The translations under genes and the position numbers were made by a program. A model generated the notes under the pieces. It was not told the DNA's origin. It did no database searches and saw only the letters and a program-made list of their open reading frames with translations. A stretch of DNA of 51,033 nucleotides from Ichthyophonus hoferi (taxonomy: Eukaryota; Opisthokonta; Ichthyosporea; Ichthyophonida; Ichthyophonidae), in assembly GCA_002751075.1 (NCBI GenBank), contig NAOQ01000078.1:105499-156531 (forward strand), read 5' to 3'. Below, one piece after another: positions 1 through 13,286 of the stretch (position 1 is its first letter; the number at the start of each line of letters is the position of its first letter).

Positions 1-232
<232 letters not shown>

Positions 233-772
233 TACTGTGGAATTTTGCCAGTTCCTGGTACTATAGGCATCTGACATAGACAGAAAATATGAACCAAGTG
301 CTAAAAGTATTATTGAGGAAGCCCCATTTATCCTTTAGTTAGCTTTCTGCTTGGGCGATTTTGTGTACTCAGAGGAGCAGAAATGTAGCTAGCCTGCAAA
401 TGAAAAACTAGGTTTGCCGTGACCGTGAGACAGTCTTCATTGCGTTGTTGAACATGATAACCCGCTGTATGAAAGAAGGAAAGGAAAAACAAACATAGAA
501 TAGAAAGTAGGTAAAATAATGCCGAATTTCATTTCTAGTTAGTGTTTAAAAGGCAACGTCCATATTATCAAGTATCCTTGTTAACTAAGGCAACGTTATT
601 AATCAGGTCATATAATGGTGTAATACCTCATGTAAATATAAAAACTCTTTGTCTGCAGCAAACATCCACACGATTATGTAATGAAATTAAATAAACATTA
701 TTTTATTTTATTTTTATTCTTTTCTTGTAGTCATCGGCTGCTATTAAAGATGAATTAAATAAGAGTCACAAC

Positions 773-1330
773 ATGTCCGGTGTCAAAGTATGTGTGTGGT
801 ATATAGTGCACACTTTCACATACAACAAGCCAACATATATATGGGCTAGATTATTCCTGGTAGGTATGTTATATTAATAAAGATTGATTATTCCACATAT
901 CTATAATAAAAGTATTGCTAGAAAATCATCAATTGAGCAGTGGCCCTCGATCTAAGTTGATGATATTGATAGTGTACGCAAGAGACATTATTGATTTGTT
1001 TTTTAAAAAAGTTATTGCTGTTTTGTTTTAATTTTTTTTTAATAACCCCTTTATACCTGATTTGCTAATTATTAATCTCTACAATTTATATGTTTAAATG
1101 TATAGTTATGCCATATTTGCGCATATTAATTTATGCATAACGCATGGAAACCTGAAATAAATCAATGCGAACAGTGGTAGAGCCAAACACTACGCCTACC
1201 TCGTTTGACTAAAGCGTCGACATCTTTTTCCTCCATAATTAAAAAGGCAGCTGCCCCCACAACAGCAACGGCCCACATTAGAGAGTTCGTTGGGGAGGGG
1301 ACATCACTGTACATGTATGAGGAATATTGA
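773..1330 (+). CDS. possible small two-exon gene, 54 aa, function unknown
   Basis: Tentative model with exons 773-787 and 1181-1330. Exon 1 encodes MSGVK and ends at a good donor, GTATGT. Exon 2 starts after an AG at 1179-1180, in phase, and reads 49 codons to TGA; it is a GC-rich island in very AT-rich DNA. The product is basic, with a Ser/Ala/Thr-rich middle (KKAAAPTTATAH), and ends in LYMYEEY. Small size and a basic N-terminal half would suit a mitochondrial small protein, but no family was recognised. The segment before the ATG (731-772) is open in the same frame and follows a pyrimidine-rich acceptor, so the true N-terminus may lie in an upstream exon. It is convergent with the 1812-5851 gene. 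Confidence 0.45.
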
Positions 1331-1534
1331 TATATTAGGAATGGTTATATGGATTATTATTATTATTATTATTTCATATACACTCCCATATTTACTATAT
1401 GCATATTTCACTCAGACACGTACGGCTTACACCCACCCAGTATGCTCACTATATATCAAGGTATATTTTTCAAAAAATATATATACTTCACAGCTAGCCA
1501 ATGCTTACTTGTTCCTAGCTATATACAGCTGTAT

Positions 1535-1580
1535 TTTATAATATAATATAATATAATATAATATAATATAATACAACATA
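1535..1580. repeat. AATAT pentanucleotide microsatellite
   Basis: Repeated ATAAT/AATAT units lie in the spacer between two convergent genes. Similar short arrays occur at about 4326-4375 and 17103-17165. The spacer 1331-1811 holds nothing else that I see except the poly(A) signal of the next gene. Confidence 0.85.
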
Positions 1581-1711
1581 ATATAGTAATAACATGATAT
1601 AATACAATGTGATTAATGTAGACTCTATGTGTTTTCTTATTGGTATATTCAGAGTCTCACCGGCCAAAAATTACTGGACACACTGCACTATGGTTGTCAA
1701 ATGAATTGCTT

Positions 1712-1717
1712 TTTATT
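1712..1717 (-). terminator. poly(A) signal AATAAA for the 1812-5851 gene
   Basis: The minus strand reads AATAAA about 95 nt after the TAA stop of the seven-exon gene. Confidence 0.5.
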
Positions 1718-1811
1718 ATTTAAAATAAATTACGCCAATAAACTTACAGTATTAATCTGAACCCAATTTAGCACCAATTAATTCCCATACATACACATAT
1801 AAACTAGACTC

Positions 1812-4800
1812 TTACTGGTTACATGTCGTGGGGTAATCAGCCGACAAATCAAGTACTAACTCACATACTCGCTCAAATGATTGGTTCAGACCACACCGAT
1901 CCCCTCCGTCTTCCCTGAATGCATATAAATAATAATTTATATTAGACTATGCATATGGTATAACATGGTCTACTGGCATATAATAGACTATAATAACGTA
2001 TATATACATATGGAATGACTTCTTATAATATAGTATAGTAATATCTATGTAAGTAATAGTGTATGCCATAAACACTTCTATATATTCTATAATATAGTCC
2101 AATCGTATATGGAACATTATACAATCGTTTATATAGTATACCATCATCTTTATAATAACATAGTACAATAAACTGTGTAAGATAATCACCCAGATTTCCA
2201 TAATACACTATATTATATTATTATATTAGCTTACACTATAATATTACAATACATTCATGGGAGATTGGTTAAAAATGCCAATAATTTTGAAATTATTGAA
2301 ATTCATAATAATATACTGCATTATAATCTAGCATGTTAAATAGTAAAATATCTAAAGCACAATTAATTATTTAATGTTTAGTTTATAAAAAGGGCATAGG
2401 ATACAATAGAATATAGTATACCTTAGTAGCTGTAGTAGTAAGTGAATCGCAGACCGTGTGTTATCGATTGGTATTTGATAGTCTAGAAGACCCCATATCT
2501 CCATCTCACACTATGAAATGTAGATTAGATTAAATTGTAAACATGGAGTAGATTGTAAATACTGATTAGATTGTAAATGTAGATTAGATTGCAAACGCAG
2601 GTTAGATGTTAAATATAGATTATATTGGAGATACAAATGGGATTGTAAATATATAATAGAATGCAAATATAGATTAGATTGTAAAATATATTTTTTAAAT
2701 TTTATATGTAGATTAGATTGCAAGCGCAGGTTAGATGTTAAATATTGATTAAATTGTAAATATAGATTAGCATGTATGGTATTATATATAGTATGATATA
2801 TAATGCTCTATTAATTGCTATTATATTTTATGATAATGCTAGGTTATTATAAGATATATATACATTGCGTTATATATATACCTTTGCCAGGTCTTCTTTG
2901 GAGTGGTGATTCTGTAGATATAACTTTTTTTCTTCCTTATTACGAGGAGACCAATACTATTGCATACATTATTACTATTAATACTAATAGGTGATTGTGA
3001 TAGGTAGATATATATTGTTAGAACCCAAGCTTTTCAGTGTACCTAGATAGTTTCTTTTTACTATTGTTATTATATTTGTCTATTATAATATAGGAAAAAA
3101 TATTCTTTCCTAATTTGTTTAATAGGAATTGGCTGGAGATCATTCTTCTTATATATCTGAATATATAATACAATACAATATACTATCAATGCAATGTTTG
3201 CTCTATTAGCTATATATAGATATGTAGTGTCAAGTATTTCTAACCACAAATAAAAATATCATGATATTTATAAAAGTACATGCTTATTGGAGCAATCAAA
3301 ATATAACTATATATATGTAGAATATAGTCATATATGTATATTATACAACCATATATAAATACTATAACCATACATGTATCAAATATAACCAGATGCGTAT
3401 ATCCATATCTAAAATACCCTATAACAAGTCAGTAGAGGTCTACATAGTAGAAAATATAAAAATGGTACATGAACTACATCATATATATTAAATTAATAGT
3501 ATATAAAAGATGTAATAAGCATATCATTAAAATATAACGATCACTTATTTTAAAGTATATGTAGACATATAAACGTATATACTATATTTTTATATATAGA
3601 TCTATATGTATATATATATATATAATTATAATTACCTTGTAAGCCATATGAACACATGTAATAGCAACTAGTTCCAACTGTAACCAGAGCTCTGGCAAAT
3701 GGTCACTACGACTGTAAACATACCAGAGTATAAAAACCAATGCGTACTTCTTATTGGTTAATAGGTTAATATATATGCTAGTATATTGCTTTATATATGT
3801 ACATAAAAGACACAAATATAAAAGGATGTGTTTTAATTCGACGCTGATATACTACTATATTATTTACTTTTACATAAACAATATACGTATGAATGGGTAC
3901 ATTTTAAGTGTAGGAGAATACATCAATATATATATATATATTCATATAAACATACTGTATCTATCTACCTCATATATGTATATAATAATTATAGTAGTAT
4001 CAATTAACAAATTCCTAAATACAATTCAGTACACACCCACCCATTTTGTAAAAAAACATAAAATGAACTCCAATATATTATTGTTTTTATAAGCAAATGG
4101 GTATATATACAAAATATTACATAGGCCTTACCTGATTTTAATTGGACGGAAGTCACCCATATCCATCTTAGCATATAATGCCTCTAATAGATTGGGTAGA
4201 AGACGGCCCATCATAATACACGCTTTAATGTAGATTGATTAATGGCTAGTTATTAACAACGCATATCTGTATTTCTCATTCTCTTTTACTTTCCATTACA
4301 TATACTTAAGTAGCTCCAGATACATATATATAATATAATATAATATAATACAATATAATATAATATAACATTAAATAAGATAATAACGCATAATAACGTA
4401 TAAAAACGTGTAAAAACGTGTAAAAACGTAGAGTATAGTATAATATAACTACTATACCATTGTTATATGGTGTGCTTTACATCTTGTGTTTGATTATATA
4501 TCTATGTGGTTCCTTACCAGTTCTTTCTACCTCAGGGTCTTCTATGTCCGTAGTGAGACATCCAATCATTCCTGTTAAAATTTAAATCCTATTTTAAAAC
4601 GAGTATTGCATATAAATTTAAAAAGTATAAATATGTAATAAAAATAAGTAAACGAACATTTAGAAATAAAGTATTATAAGCAAATATAAATATATAAAGC
4701 CATATATACAAAAATAAATCAATATAATTCAACGCATATAGATATTCATACATATACATATATGGGTACATTACATAACTGTAATATAGCGTAATATTAA

Positions 4801-5851
4801 TAAATTTTACTTCTAGCTAAATAGAATATATATGTGCGTGTGTGTAATTATAATATATGTAAGTCAATTTGATCATAAATTAATATATGTATATATAGGG
4901 AATGAACGTAAATCAAATGGCGTAAACTTCTAGTCAGGAATAATTGTTTAACGATTTTGAATATTTTATATATTATCATTGCTTAATACGCATCACCTAT
5001 ATATATAGATAATATACTAATGGGGCCAAGCCTGGGTGCGCCGTTATTTATATGTTCTAGTCTATTAAATGACCCCCTATATCTCCCATTTTATGATACC
5101 CTGTATATTATATTACGTATTCCATTATTTATGTCATTGCATATTATATAGTCCAATATATGTTATATTATATATCAAACTACATAAAAAATCTGACTAT
5201 TGCTATGTAAGATGTAAGTAATATCACGACTGTTTAGTTTTGTTATTCTAAAACGTCACTTGTGTTTTCCTGCTGAAAGAGAGTAATACTGTATAGAGCA
5301 ATACTGTACCAGAGTGGAACTAATTTGTACATAAAATGTGTCAAGCCTGTACTGCTAGATTATATTTTGTGAATTAAATTGGCTTTATTATATTAATTAC
5401 GCGTTATAAATTAAAAACATAAATATATTAAGTATGCCTTGTAATGCTATAATTTTATATACAAGTATATCTTTAGAAGGTAAGGGTTTTATTATATTAT
5501 TTTACATCATTAAATATTATATTACAGTAAAATGTATGTAAAATATAAAAACGTATTTCAAAGATATATTAGACTATTTTCTATCATACGATACAATTTT
5601 GCTATAGAAGATATAACAACATATTGATACACATTTTATATATGTATAGTATTATATTGCATTATGTCTACTGTGTTATATTATAATATAGTTTATAACT
5701 GATTTTAAATGTACAACAATTACATACGGGCACAATGATATGCTAAGGGACAATGAAGTCCTGTGTCGTTTTGCTTTGCGTTCTCCTCTCTATTCTTCAC
5801 CAGAGTCTCAAATATATCAGCTAGAGTTTCTGCTGCAAGATGTTGTTCCAT
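1812..5851 (-). CDS. seven-exon gene, 188-aa helical protein of unknown function
   Basis: Exons in transcript order: 5851-5728, 4571-4518, 4222-4132, 3711-3636, 2911-2882, 2510-2422, 1914-1812. All six junctions keep phase, with donors GTATGT, GTAAGG, GTAAGG, GTAATT, GTATAT and GTATAC. The protein starts MEQHLAAETLADIFETLVKN and continues with amphipathic helix-like segments (GRLLPNLLEALYAKMDMGDF, LPELWLQLELVAITCVHMAY, RSAIHLLLQLLREDGGDRCG), ending in TTCNQ. The leucine spacing suggests an all-helical, HEAT/ARM-like fold, but I do not recognise the family. The start is the first ATG of a frame that stays open for about 28 codons upstream, so an extra 5' exon is possible. Exon 5 is only 30 nt. 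Introns range from about 0.3 to 1.2 kb, and one carries a VNTR (2513-2775). Confidence 0.8.
2513..2775. repeat. intronic minisatellite of GATTAGATTGTAAAT-like units
   Basis: Diverged tandem units of about 17-22 bp built on TAGATTAGATTGTAAAT lie in intron 5 of the seven-exon gene, next to exon 6. A higher-order period is visible: the block at 2576-2615 recurs nearly unchanged at 2706-2745. The open frame across it on the minus strand is low-complexity repeat, not a gene. Confidence 0.8.
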
Positions 5852-8800
5852 TTTGAAATAATATCTGCTATAACTTGAGGTAGTTAAATTGTATGGGCAG
5901 ATATACATTTCAGTGGGATGTAGCGGCATATTCATATGTATTAGTTTTTGTAGATGTATATTAGGGTGATATATACGTATAGGTATAGGTGTATGTTAGT
6001 GCATGCTATTCTGTATCCACATCGATGCAGTTTTGAGTGTTTTATGCTTTTGTCGCTAAACTATTAGTAACTAGTATGGAAACCTATAACAAGTTTTCTT
6101 TTTCGGAAACATGGTTTCCCATCTTAATTAATAACATTAACTTCAAATGAGAACAAAGTCATTTTCAGCCTTTCAACAACACATTGCTGTACCCAAACTC
6201 TATGTTACGAAAAAAAAAGAGGAACTATAATCTGGTATATTTATTATCTATATATAATAAAGGTTCAAATTGTTTGTAAATCATTTAAATTATTTTGTGG
6301 ACTGACCTGCATTTTTCTTGATATATATATATATATATATGTGTGTGTGTATTAAATATTTTCATGAAAGTTGCTTTTTACGTATGTATATGATAGTATA
6401 TATGATTATATGGTAGTCCATATATAATATAATATATTATTATCTCTTATTAACTAATATCGGGGTAATTATTTGATGGGAATCAGTTAAATTTCTCGCA
6501 TCAGAAATGGGCAACTATTGTATAGCGTTTAAATGATCCATTGCAAAGCAAGAATTATATATTAATCTATTGCTTCATAATGGTTTTAATAATTACGGCC
6601 TTTAAAGGTTTTCGCATTGGCCCAACCGAGAGGCATAGCGTCAGCACACTGATAGCTCGTACTTTATAGCTTTAAAAGTTTTGCAAAGTGTAATAAACAC
6701 TCTCTGCATTCTAAAAAAACCACCTTTGCTTATGAACATAAGTTTCTCATATTTTTTTAATAAAACCAGCTTGCAACGTTTGTGCTAATACTTGGTCATT
6801 ACCCCAGTCCATCTTGCTAACTCAAAGCGATTTAGATAACCTTATTTGGCCAACGACATTTTAACCCAGTACACCTCCAATCGGAAGCAATTTATCGGTA
6901 TTCTCACGTTAAAATATGCTGTCTACCATTGGTTAATATTTAAGTTGTAGCGCAAAATCAATTTGATCCTATTGGTCTGTTTTATTGTGTTTGAAATGAT
7001 AGCATAACTACAACCAATCGTGGCATGCTCGCTCCAGGTAAAGATAATATGCTCTTTCTGCATGAAACTTATTTAACCAAAAAATTATAATTTTATACTG
7101 CAAAACGTTTTTTTATTAAAAATAATAGAATTTTTTTTAAACTGTAAATACGTTATAATGTGACTATTCACAGCTCATCACGTAGTAGAGTGACTGCGGC
7201 TCACAGCAATTAATAATAAAACGGGATTGTGAAGGTGCCTCACTTTGATATAGATTTTTACTAGTCAAAGAAATAATTTTAAGTTCATATTATATAGTTG
7301 ATTTAGAATTTGGGGCAAACTTTTATGCCAAACGTTTTACATTAAATGAACTTGTAATACTACAATATACTTATAGATTGTAGCAAATTCTTATTCTTTC
7401 AATTCTTCTGTAGTCATTATCTTTGGTAAGTAATTGTGCAAAAATGGCTAACGGTGTGCCTTAAATGTAAAGCACGTAAAAATCCAGCAGAGAAAGGCAG
7501 AAAAGGGAATGTGAAAATAGACATGAGATAAAAATATTTAATAACTATAACTTTAATTAATTGTGCTTTACCAACATATAGCGTCGGTGTATAGCGTATA
7601 AAATTCAATTCTAAACGATTGGATTATTTTGATACAGTTGAGAATTGAGAATGGCGAGATTCACGAAGTCTAGTAGATGTGCATGCTTGAACGTAAACAA
7701 CAGAGGAATGCATGTTATTCCAGTCATTTAGTTTTCTGTAAAAATGTAAAAATGTTTTCTTCTAGTTATAAACATGCATGCAAATGGTCAACCTTGTATA
7801 AGCCAGTTCTACATGTTGCGTTTGCTTACTACATTAGGTTAGGGCTTTCAACCTAAATCGTTTAGTAGATTCATGTTTAACTTGATGAAGTTCTTAATTA
7901 GAATCACTCAAAAACGAATAGAATTTTAATTGATATTAAACTTATCCAGTCAGCTAAACGACCTTGTCTGAACAGAATTTTAACTCAACACATAATAGCA
8001 CATACTAAAGCTATTTGTATATTCGTATATCACATTACGCATCCAATGGAATGAAAACCTGCCTTTTGTGCGATTGGCTCGCTTGAACCCATCAGCTGTG
8101 TCAAGATCGGCGCTTTGACTGCCCTCTTTAGTACACCCAAAACGTATAATTGTTTTCTACATATTCATATTCATCAATATTCTATACACACAAATAGCAA
8201 AGCATGCTTTCTAATGATACATATTTTTTTTTTCTAGTATATTTTAGGGAAAGAGAAATATTTTTTTTCGTGAACTTTCCTGCTTCTCCACTGTCTATTT
8301 CCTGGAAAGCAGAGAAATGTTCTCGTATGCAGTATGTGTATATAGACGTGTTATACATACTGGTTAACTCCACATATACATTATTAACAATTAATAAAAA
8401 CATTAAAAATAAACTAATCATATTAAGCTTATTATTTAAAATTTTCCGGTGTAGTTATATACTTAGCGTTTGTTTACCAGATTTCTGTTTCACAAGGCAT
8501 TCCCAAGCAGTAAACATTAAGTTTGAGAGTACAATCAGACAATATACGATACTTCCATGTGATAAGACGTATAACATAATACTATAAGTATATCTATAAA
8601 AGGGTATGATATACACTTATAACTATAGATATGTGCGTGTTTACAGTTCACAAATAGGGGCCTTACCGGTATTCGAAACTTTTATTTCATAAACTTTATT
8701 AGGGTACTAATCTGGTTAGAACCTTGTTTGTAAAATGATTTTTTATTTGTAATTTTATATACATTGATAGGCTGCTTGTAGTCGCAACAGATGAGCTTCA

Positions 8801-9207
8801 CTATAAATTCAAAGCTCCTTCATATTTGCAAGTAAATTGAAAAAAAATTTATCTTCGACTCCCTAAGTAATCGATTGTATTCCACGCAGCTTTTAATGCT
8901 GTCAAATAAAATTCCGAAACGTTAAGTCTTGTTTGTTAGTCGGAAGGGTCAGAAAAACTCTTAAGACAATTAAAATTAATATTTACTGACTCTAAGCCAA
9001 TCATACTAATTTACAATTATTGCTTGTATTGGCTTAGATAAATAATGTCAAATAGTATTCACCCTTTTTTGATAAGGGAAAGATGAAATAATTTTAAATA
9101 CAACTCACAATCATTCCTTTTCAGCCTTTAACTGTTGAAATCCCTCGGAAATACATTTTTAGCTTATTTGTACAGGAGAGTTCTTCAAGTAAAGTGGCTT
9201 TGAAAAC
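5852..9207. other. 3.4-kb divergent spacer, no supported gene
   Basis: This separates the minus-strand seven-exon gene from the plus-strand phosphatase gene, so both promoters should lie here. CCAAT boxes in both orientations are clustered at about 6925, 6969, 7013, 8043, 8073, 8997 and 9030. The last two are about 200 bp before the phosphatase ATG. Short AT microsatellites occur (6320-6350). Several 60-127 codon open frames are present, but none has splice sites or composition that persuade me. Confidence 0.55.
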
Positions 9208-12200
9208 ATGGACAGGGAAGAAGCAATGCACTTAATGGCAAAGGCCGATGCGGTCTGCTTTGACGTGGACAGTACGCTGATACTGGACGAGGGCATTGAT
9301 GTTTTAGCTGCCAGCTGTGGGGTTGGAGAGAAGGTAGCGGCTTGGTAGGTGTCGTGTTATACGCCCATTTTAGACTACTTCTTTTTCCTGGTTAATCATT
9401 CTTCCTTATCTTATTATTACAATTAACTGGTGCTCTCTCTCTCTTCTCCCTTCCTTCATTTTAATTTTGCGATTTGATCTTACCCCACTGTCAATATTTA
9501 TTTATTTCCGTCTATGGACATGCATCTTATGTTAGCTCCCTTTTCCACATCTCTATTTCCGAACTAGCTCTAACACCACCAACCCAAAGTAACATTTTTT
9601 TCTTCTCCCGAGTCATCAGCAAACACATTAATGCACATTCAGTTTATATTTATTGTTCTTTTCTTTTTTTCTTTTTTTCTTTTCATTTCTTACTGCATTC
9701 CCTTGTCTTTCCCACCTTTTATTCTATTTTTTTCTTTCTCCTCATCGCCTATCCCCCTTCCCTGACTCTAGGGAACAAGAGAGCATGTCCTATCCTTCCC
9801 TTTTTGTTCTTGGATATACATTTTTTACTAAACATTTTTATTTATTTATATAATTAGGCACACAATCTCATATTTAATATCTTCCTTTGTGTCTAGGTTG
9901 CTTTCATTTTTTCATAATCCATACTTACCTATTTTCATTCTTCATTTTTATCGATCAATATACTTTTCTTATGGAGTTGTTTTCAAATATTTATTCAATC
10001 CTCTTTCTTCTCCTTCTTGACTTCTCTTCTACATTCTAGTGTTCTAGCCCCTGTCCTATTACTACTTTTTGTTCTTCCAAAACACCCACATATATACAAC
10101 TCTATCCCTTTTTCCTACTTCACTCTATCTGGTTTTCAGTATGTATCTCTTTTCCCTCCTATTCCACTCTTCCATTTTTCCAGTGACTTTGGCAATGATC
10201 ATACTTTCCGTCTTTGTCATATTAAATATCGAACCCTATTTCCTTCTGTTCTTTGCTAAACCTATTCTCCATGGACCTTAATTAATAATCTTAGAAGCAA
10301 TAGCAATATTACATTATAAACTAAATGATAATCAAGAGCGATCCTTGGTGACTTAATTATTTTAAATTTATGTTCTTTTGTTCTACATTTTTCGTTGTTA
10401 AGGATGCGAGTAAATCCACAGCAATTATTTCTATTTTGAAATTTTAATATATGCGAGGGACCAATTAGGACACGGAAGGCCATGGGAGGTGGGGTGACGT
10501 TTGAAGAGGCCTTGAAATCACGACTCGATATTATTAAACCCACTAGACAGCAATTAGAACAATGTCTGGCTAACCACCCTCCTAGATTGACCCCGGGGGC
10601 TACGTAGGTTACACGGTATTATATTTCAACTATATGTAGGTGTGGAGTAATTTTTATAAAGATAGATATGTATTAAAGTGGTTGATTTTATGTTGTAGCA
10701 TAGTATCCTGTTATCCCCTCCCTGTTGATAATCCATAGTTGAAAAACATTTCATTGGTTGGCTTATCTTTTTTTTTTGTTACGTGTTTATCTTAGGTTTA
10801 TTTGCTAACCCGTGTAATATGTTATGTATTGTATTTTAGTAAAATATAATATACGCATATATATGTACATATATATTTCTTTTTAAAAGGATATTTGGTA
10901 TTATTTTATGCAATTTTTAACTGAAGATGTATGATTGGTTTATAATTTCCCAACATTTTATGAATAGTTTGATTCTGTTTAATTTGATTTGATTAGCTAT
11001 ATATCAGTAGCAGATTGTCAATTCCACAATAAAATGAACGAAATAGAAAGGCCAATTACATATAACTGTCGCAGTCGGCCGAAGTCCTTGTTTTACCTCA
11101 ACTTACACCTATATTATAACATCGTGGCACGAGGAGTCTTAAACATAATCTCAGCTGCTTGCAAGTATCTTAGGATTAATAATCTGTAATCTCGTAAGAT
11201 TTACTTGGAACTTTATTGTTTTGCTCCATTCAGGGTGCAGGGAGGTTTTCATACTCCATATACTAGTTACAGTATGGTATTCACTGATAGTAACTCTTTT
11301 TAGAGTATCAACTAAGACTAGATCCTTCCCACTCCCTCCTAATCTGCCCTTAGTATAGTGCCTATATCTTAATATTCGATCACTATTAATAGACATTGCT
11401 TATAGATGATATCGTTAATGATGTCACAATATATATATATATATATCCCAACTGACCATAACAAAGTATCATCTACCCATGACCTTTATTCAGTAATCTG
11501 ATAGAAAAACTACATCAACATGGTAAAACCGTGTACTTGGTATCTGGAGGATTCCGTCAAATGATCTACCCAATAGCTGATCTCCTTGGCATCCCTCATT
11601 CTCAAGTATACGCCAATAATCTATTATTTAATGAAGAAGGTGAATTCTTAGGGCACCATGAAAAGGAGATGACAGCAAGATCGGGTGGAAAAACGAGAAC
11701 AGTTAACTATTTGATAGTAGGTTAGGGTTGGGGTTATGGTTAGGGCCCAGGTGTATAGATGTTGCATAGATATATGCTCTTATATGAAAATGTGTTGATT
11801 ATGTATGCTTCTATATATATACTTATTAATATTAGATGCGGGAGATGACAACAAAATCCAGTGTGAAAAAGAGAGTGGCTCAGGATTTGACGTTAGGGTT
11901 AGGGTCAAGGCATGGGTGTTGTGTACATTATGTTATGCTGTTATATGCTGTATTATACATTTCTGTTAATGTTGTGTAAATATATGTTCTTATTTATGTG
12001 TTTTTTATTGAAATGTTTTTCAGGACATGGATGTGTAGATTATATTATAGAGATATTATATATACTTATATATATATATAGATATTGTATGGGCATATGT
12101 TATTATATATAAATGTGTAATTTATACATGTTCCTATATATACTTATATATGCACTTACTAATATTATATTCGGGAGATGATAGCAAAATCAGGTGGAAA

Positions 12201-13286
12201 AAAGAAAGTTGCTAGCTATTTAATGGTAGTTTAGGCTTAGGATCAGGACATGGTGTGGGGTGTAAATTATGTTATATATTGTTATATTATACATACATTC
12301 ATGTTTCGGTGTATATATATGCACTTATTAATATTATATCCTATATCCATATTCTACTAGGTTCAAAAAGGTCACACTGGTATAGTAATGATTGGTGATG
12401 GTGTCACCGATATGGAGGCCAAGCCACCAGCTCTCCTTTTCATTGGGTTTGGTGGCAATGTTATTAGGGAGAAAGTCAAGAAGGGTGCTGATATATTTGC
12501 CATGAATATGCAGGAGATTATAGGTACGCTGTCTATTGTCTATTGTCTAAGTGTTTGTGTAACTTCAAGGGGGGCATTTGCAATATGTATGTATATTTTA
12601 AGGTGGTGTACATACGAGGCTTTTTTTTATTACCATGGGATCTAATATGGCGGTGTACACATTCCAAAATTTAATATATATATATAACATAGCTTAATAT
12701 ACCATAATCTACTATGACTAATATAGTACCACAGCATGTGGTAATATACTGGTACATGCTATTAAAGTATATGAATTGCATCGCAATAGTTAGGAAAAGA
12801 GAAAAATGGGAAAACCTCTCAAGCTTTTGAAGTATATATTTTTTAATATCAAAATATAAAAATGGCACGTATTATGCTTCTAATTTATTAGTTAATTAGC
12901 TTGAAGTGTGTGTAGCATAATATTGCACGATTGTATTTGGTATACATATACGATCACATAGAAATAATCTGCATATATATATATATATTAAAACTATAAT
13001 TATAATATCATGATATACTTGGCTATACTATTACTACGTTATAGTAGTATTTTCGATTGGACTATCGTGCCACTTGTATACTTGAACTTAGTTTAGAGCA
13101 TATATATAGGTGCCAATGAGATCAGACTATTATGATTCGATAATGTATTTTACCAGTCAAATGTAACTTGGTAGTATGATAATATACAATGTACTTGCAT
13201 ACCTATTCATAAATACATCTTTTATAGGAAATAACGCCAGAGAGGATCTTATAATGCAATATAAGAAATTCTTTCCCATATATTAG
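9208..13286 (+). CDS. PSPH: phosphoserine phosphatase, five exons, 238 aa
   Basis: Last step of serine synthesis: hydrolysis of O-phosphoserine to serine, a cytosolic HAD-family enzyme. Exons 9208-9344, 10469-10603, 11494-11716, 12361-12523 and 13228-13286 join in phase. HAD motif I is CFDVDSTLILDEG (nucleophile Asp19, acid Asp21). The cap region contains AMGGGVTFEEAL and LEQCLANHPPRLTPG. Motif II is YLVSGGFRQM, the lysine lies in SGGKT, and motif III is MIGDGVTDMEA followed by FIGFGGNVIR. Length fits the family (human 225 aa). Introns 1-3 all use the donor GTAGGT. The last exon (19 codons, ending KKFFPIY) is the least certain, because C-termini vary. Intron 1 (1.1 kb) is strongly pyrimidine-rich on the sense strand, and intron 3 contains decayed tandem copies of the exon 3 end. 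The ATG is preceded by AAAC. Confidence 0.95.
9420..10275 (+). other. pyrimidine-rich segment in PSPH intron 1
   Basis: About 850 bp of the sense strand is dominated by C and T (runs such as TTCTTTTTTTCTTTTTTTC near 9660), giving long but meaningless open frames on both strands. It sits entirely inside intron 1. Confidence 0.7.
11663..12345 (+). repeat. tandem duplications of an exon 3/intron junction inside the PSPH gene
   Basis: Unit 1 is the real exon 3 end plus the start of intron 3 (about 11663-11837). Unit 2 (about 11838-12169) and unit 3 (about 12170-12345) lie wholly in the intron. Each begins with a GGAGATGA-type motif followed by a copy of the SGGKT..NYLI coding region and TTAGGGTTAGGG- or TTAGGCTTAGGA-like intron sequence, and ends with ACTTATTAATATTAKAT. 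Unit 2 is longer because it holds a second partial copy of the intron part (about 12022-12169). Copy 3 is still open in the parental frame (EMIAKSGGKKKVASYLM) and is followed by GTAGTT where the true donor is GTAGGT. Confidence 0.85.

Noticed and set aside
8204-8587. 127-codon plus-strand open frame
   Set aside because: Phe/Ile/Tyr-rich composition of AT-rich noise, an overlapping antisense frame of similar length, no splice context or family match.
9474-10281. Several 66-127 codon open frames
   Set aside because: Products of the pyrimidine-rich intron 1 of PSPH; Phe/Leu/Ser/Pro-rich with no domain.
11717-11930. TTAGGG-like motifs in the PSPH intron, possible interstitial telomere repeat
   Set aside because: Only isolated TTAGGG/TTGGGG/TTAGGG words that recur because the exon-intron junction is duplicated; no array.
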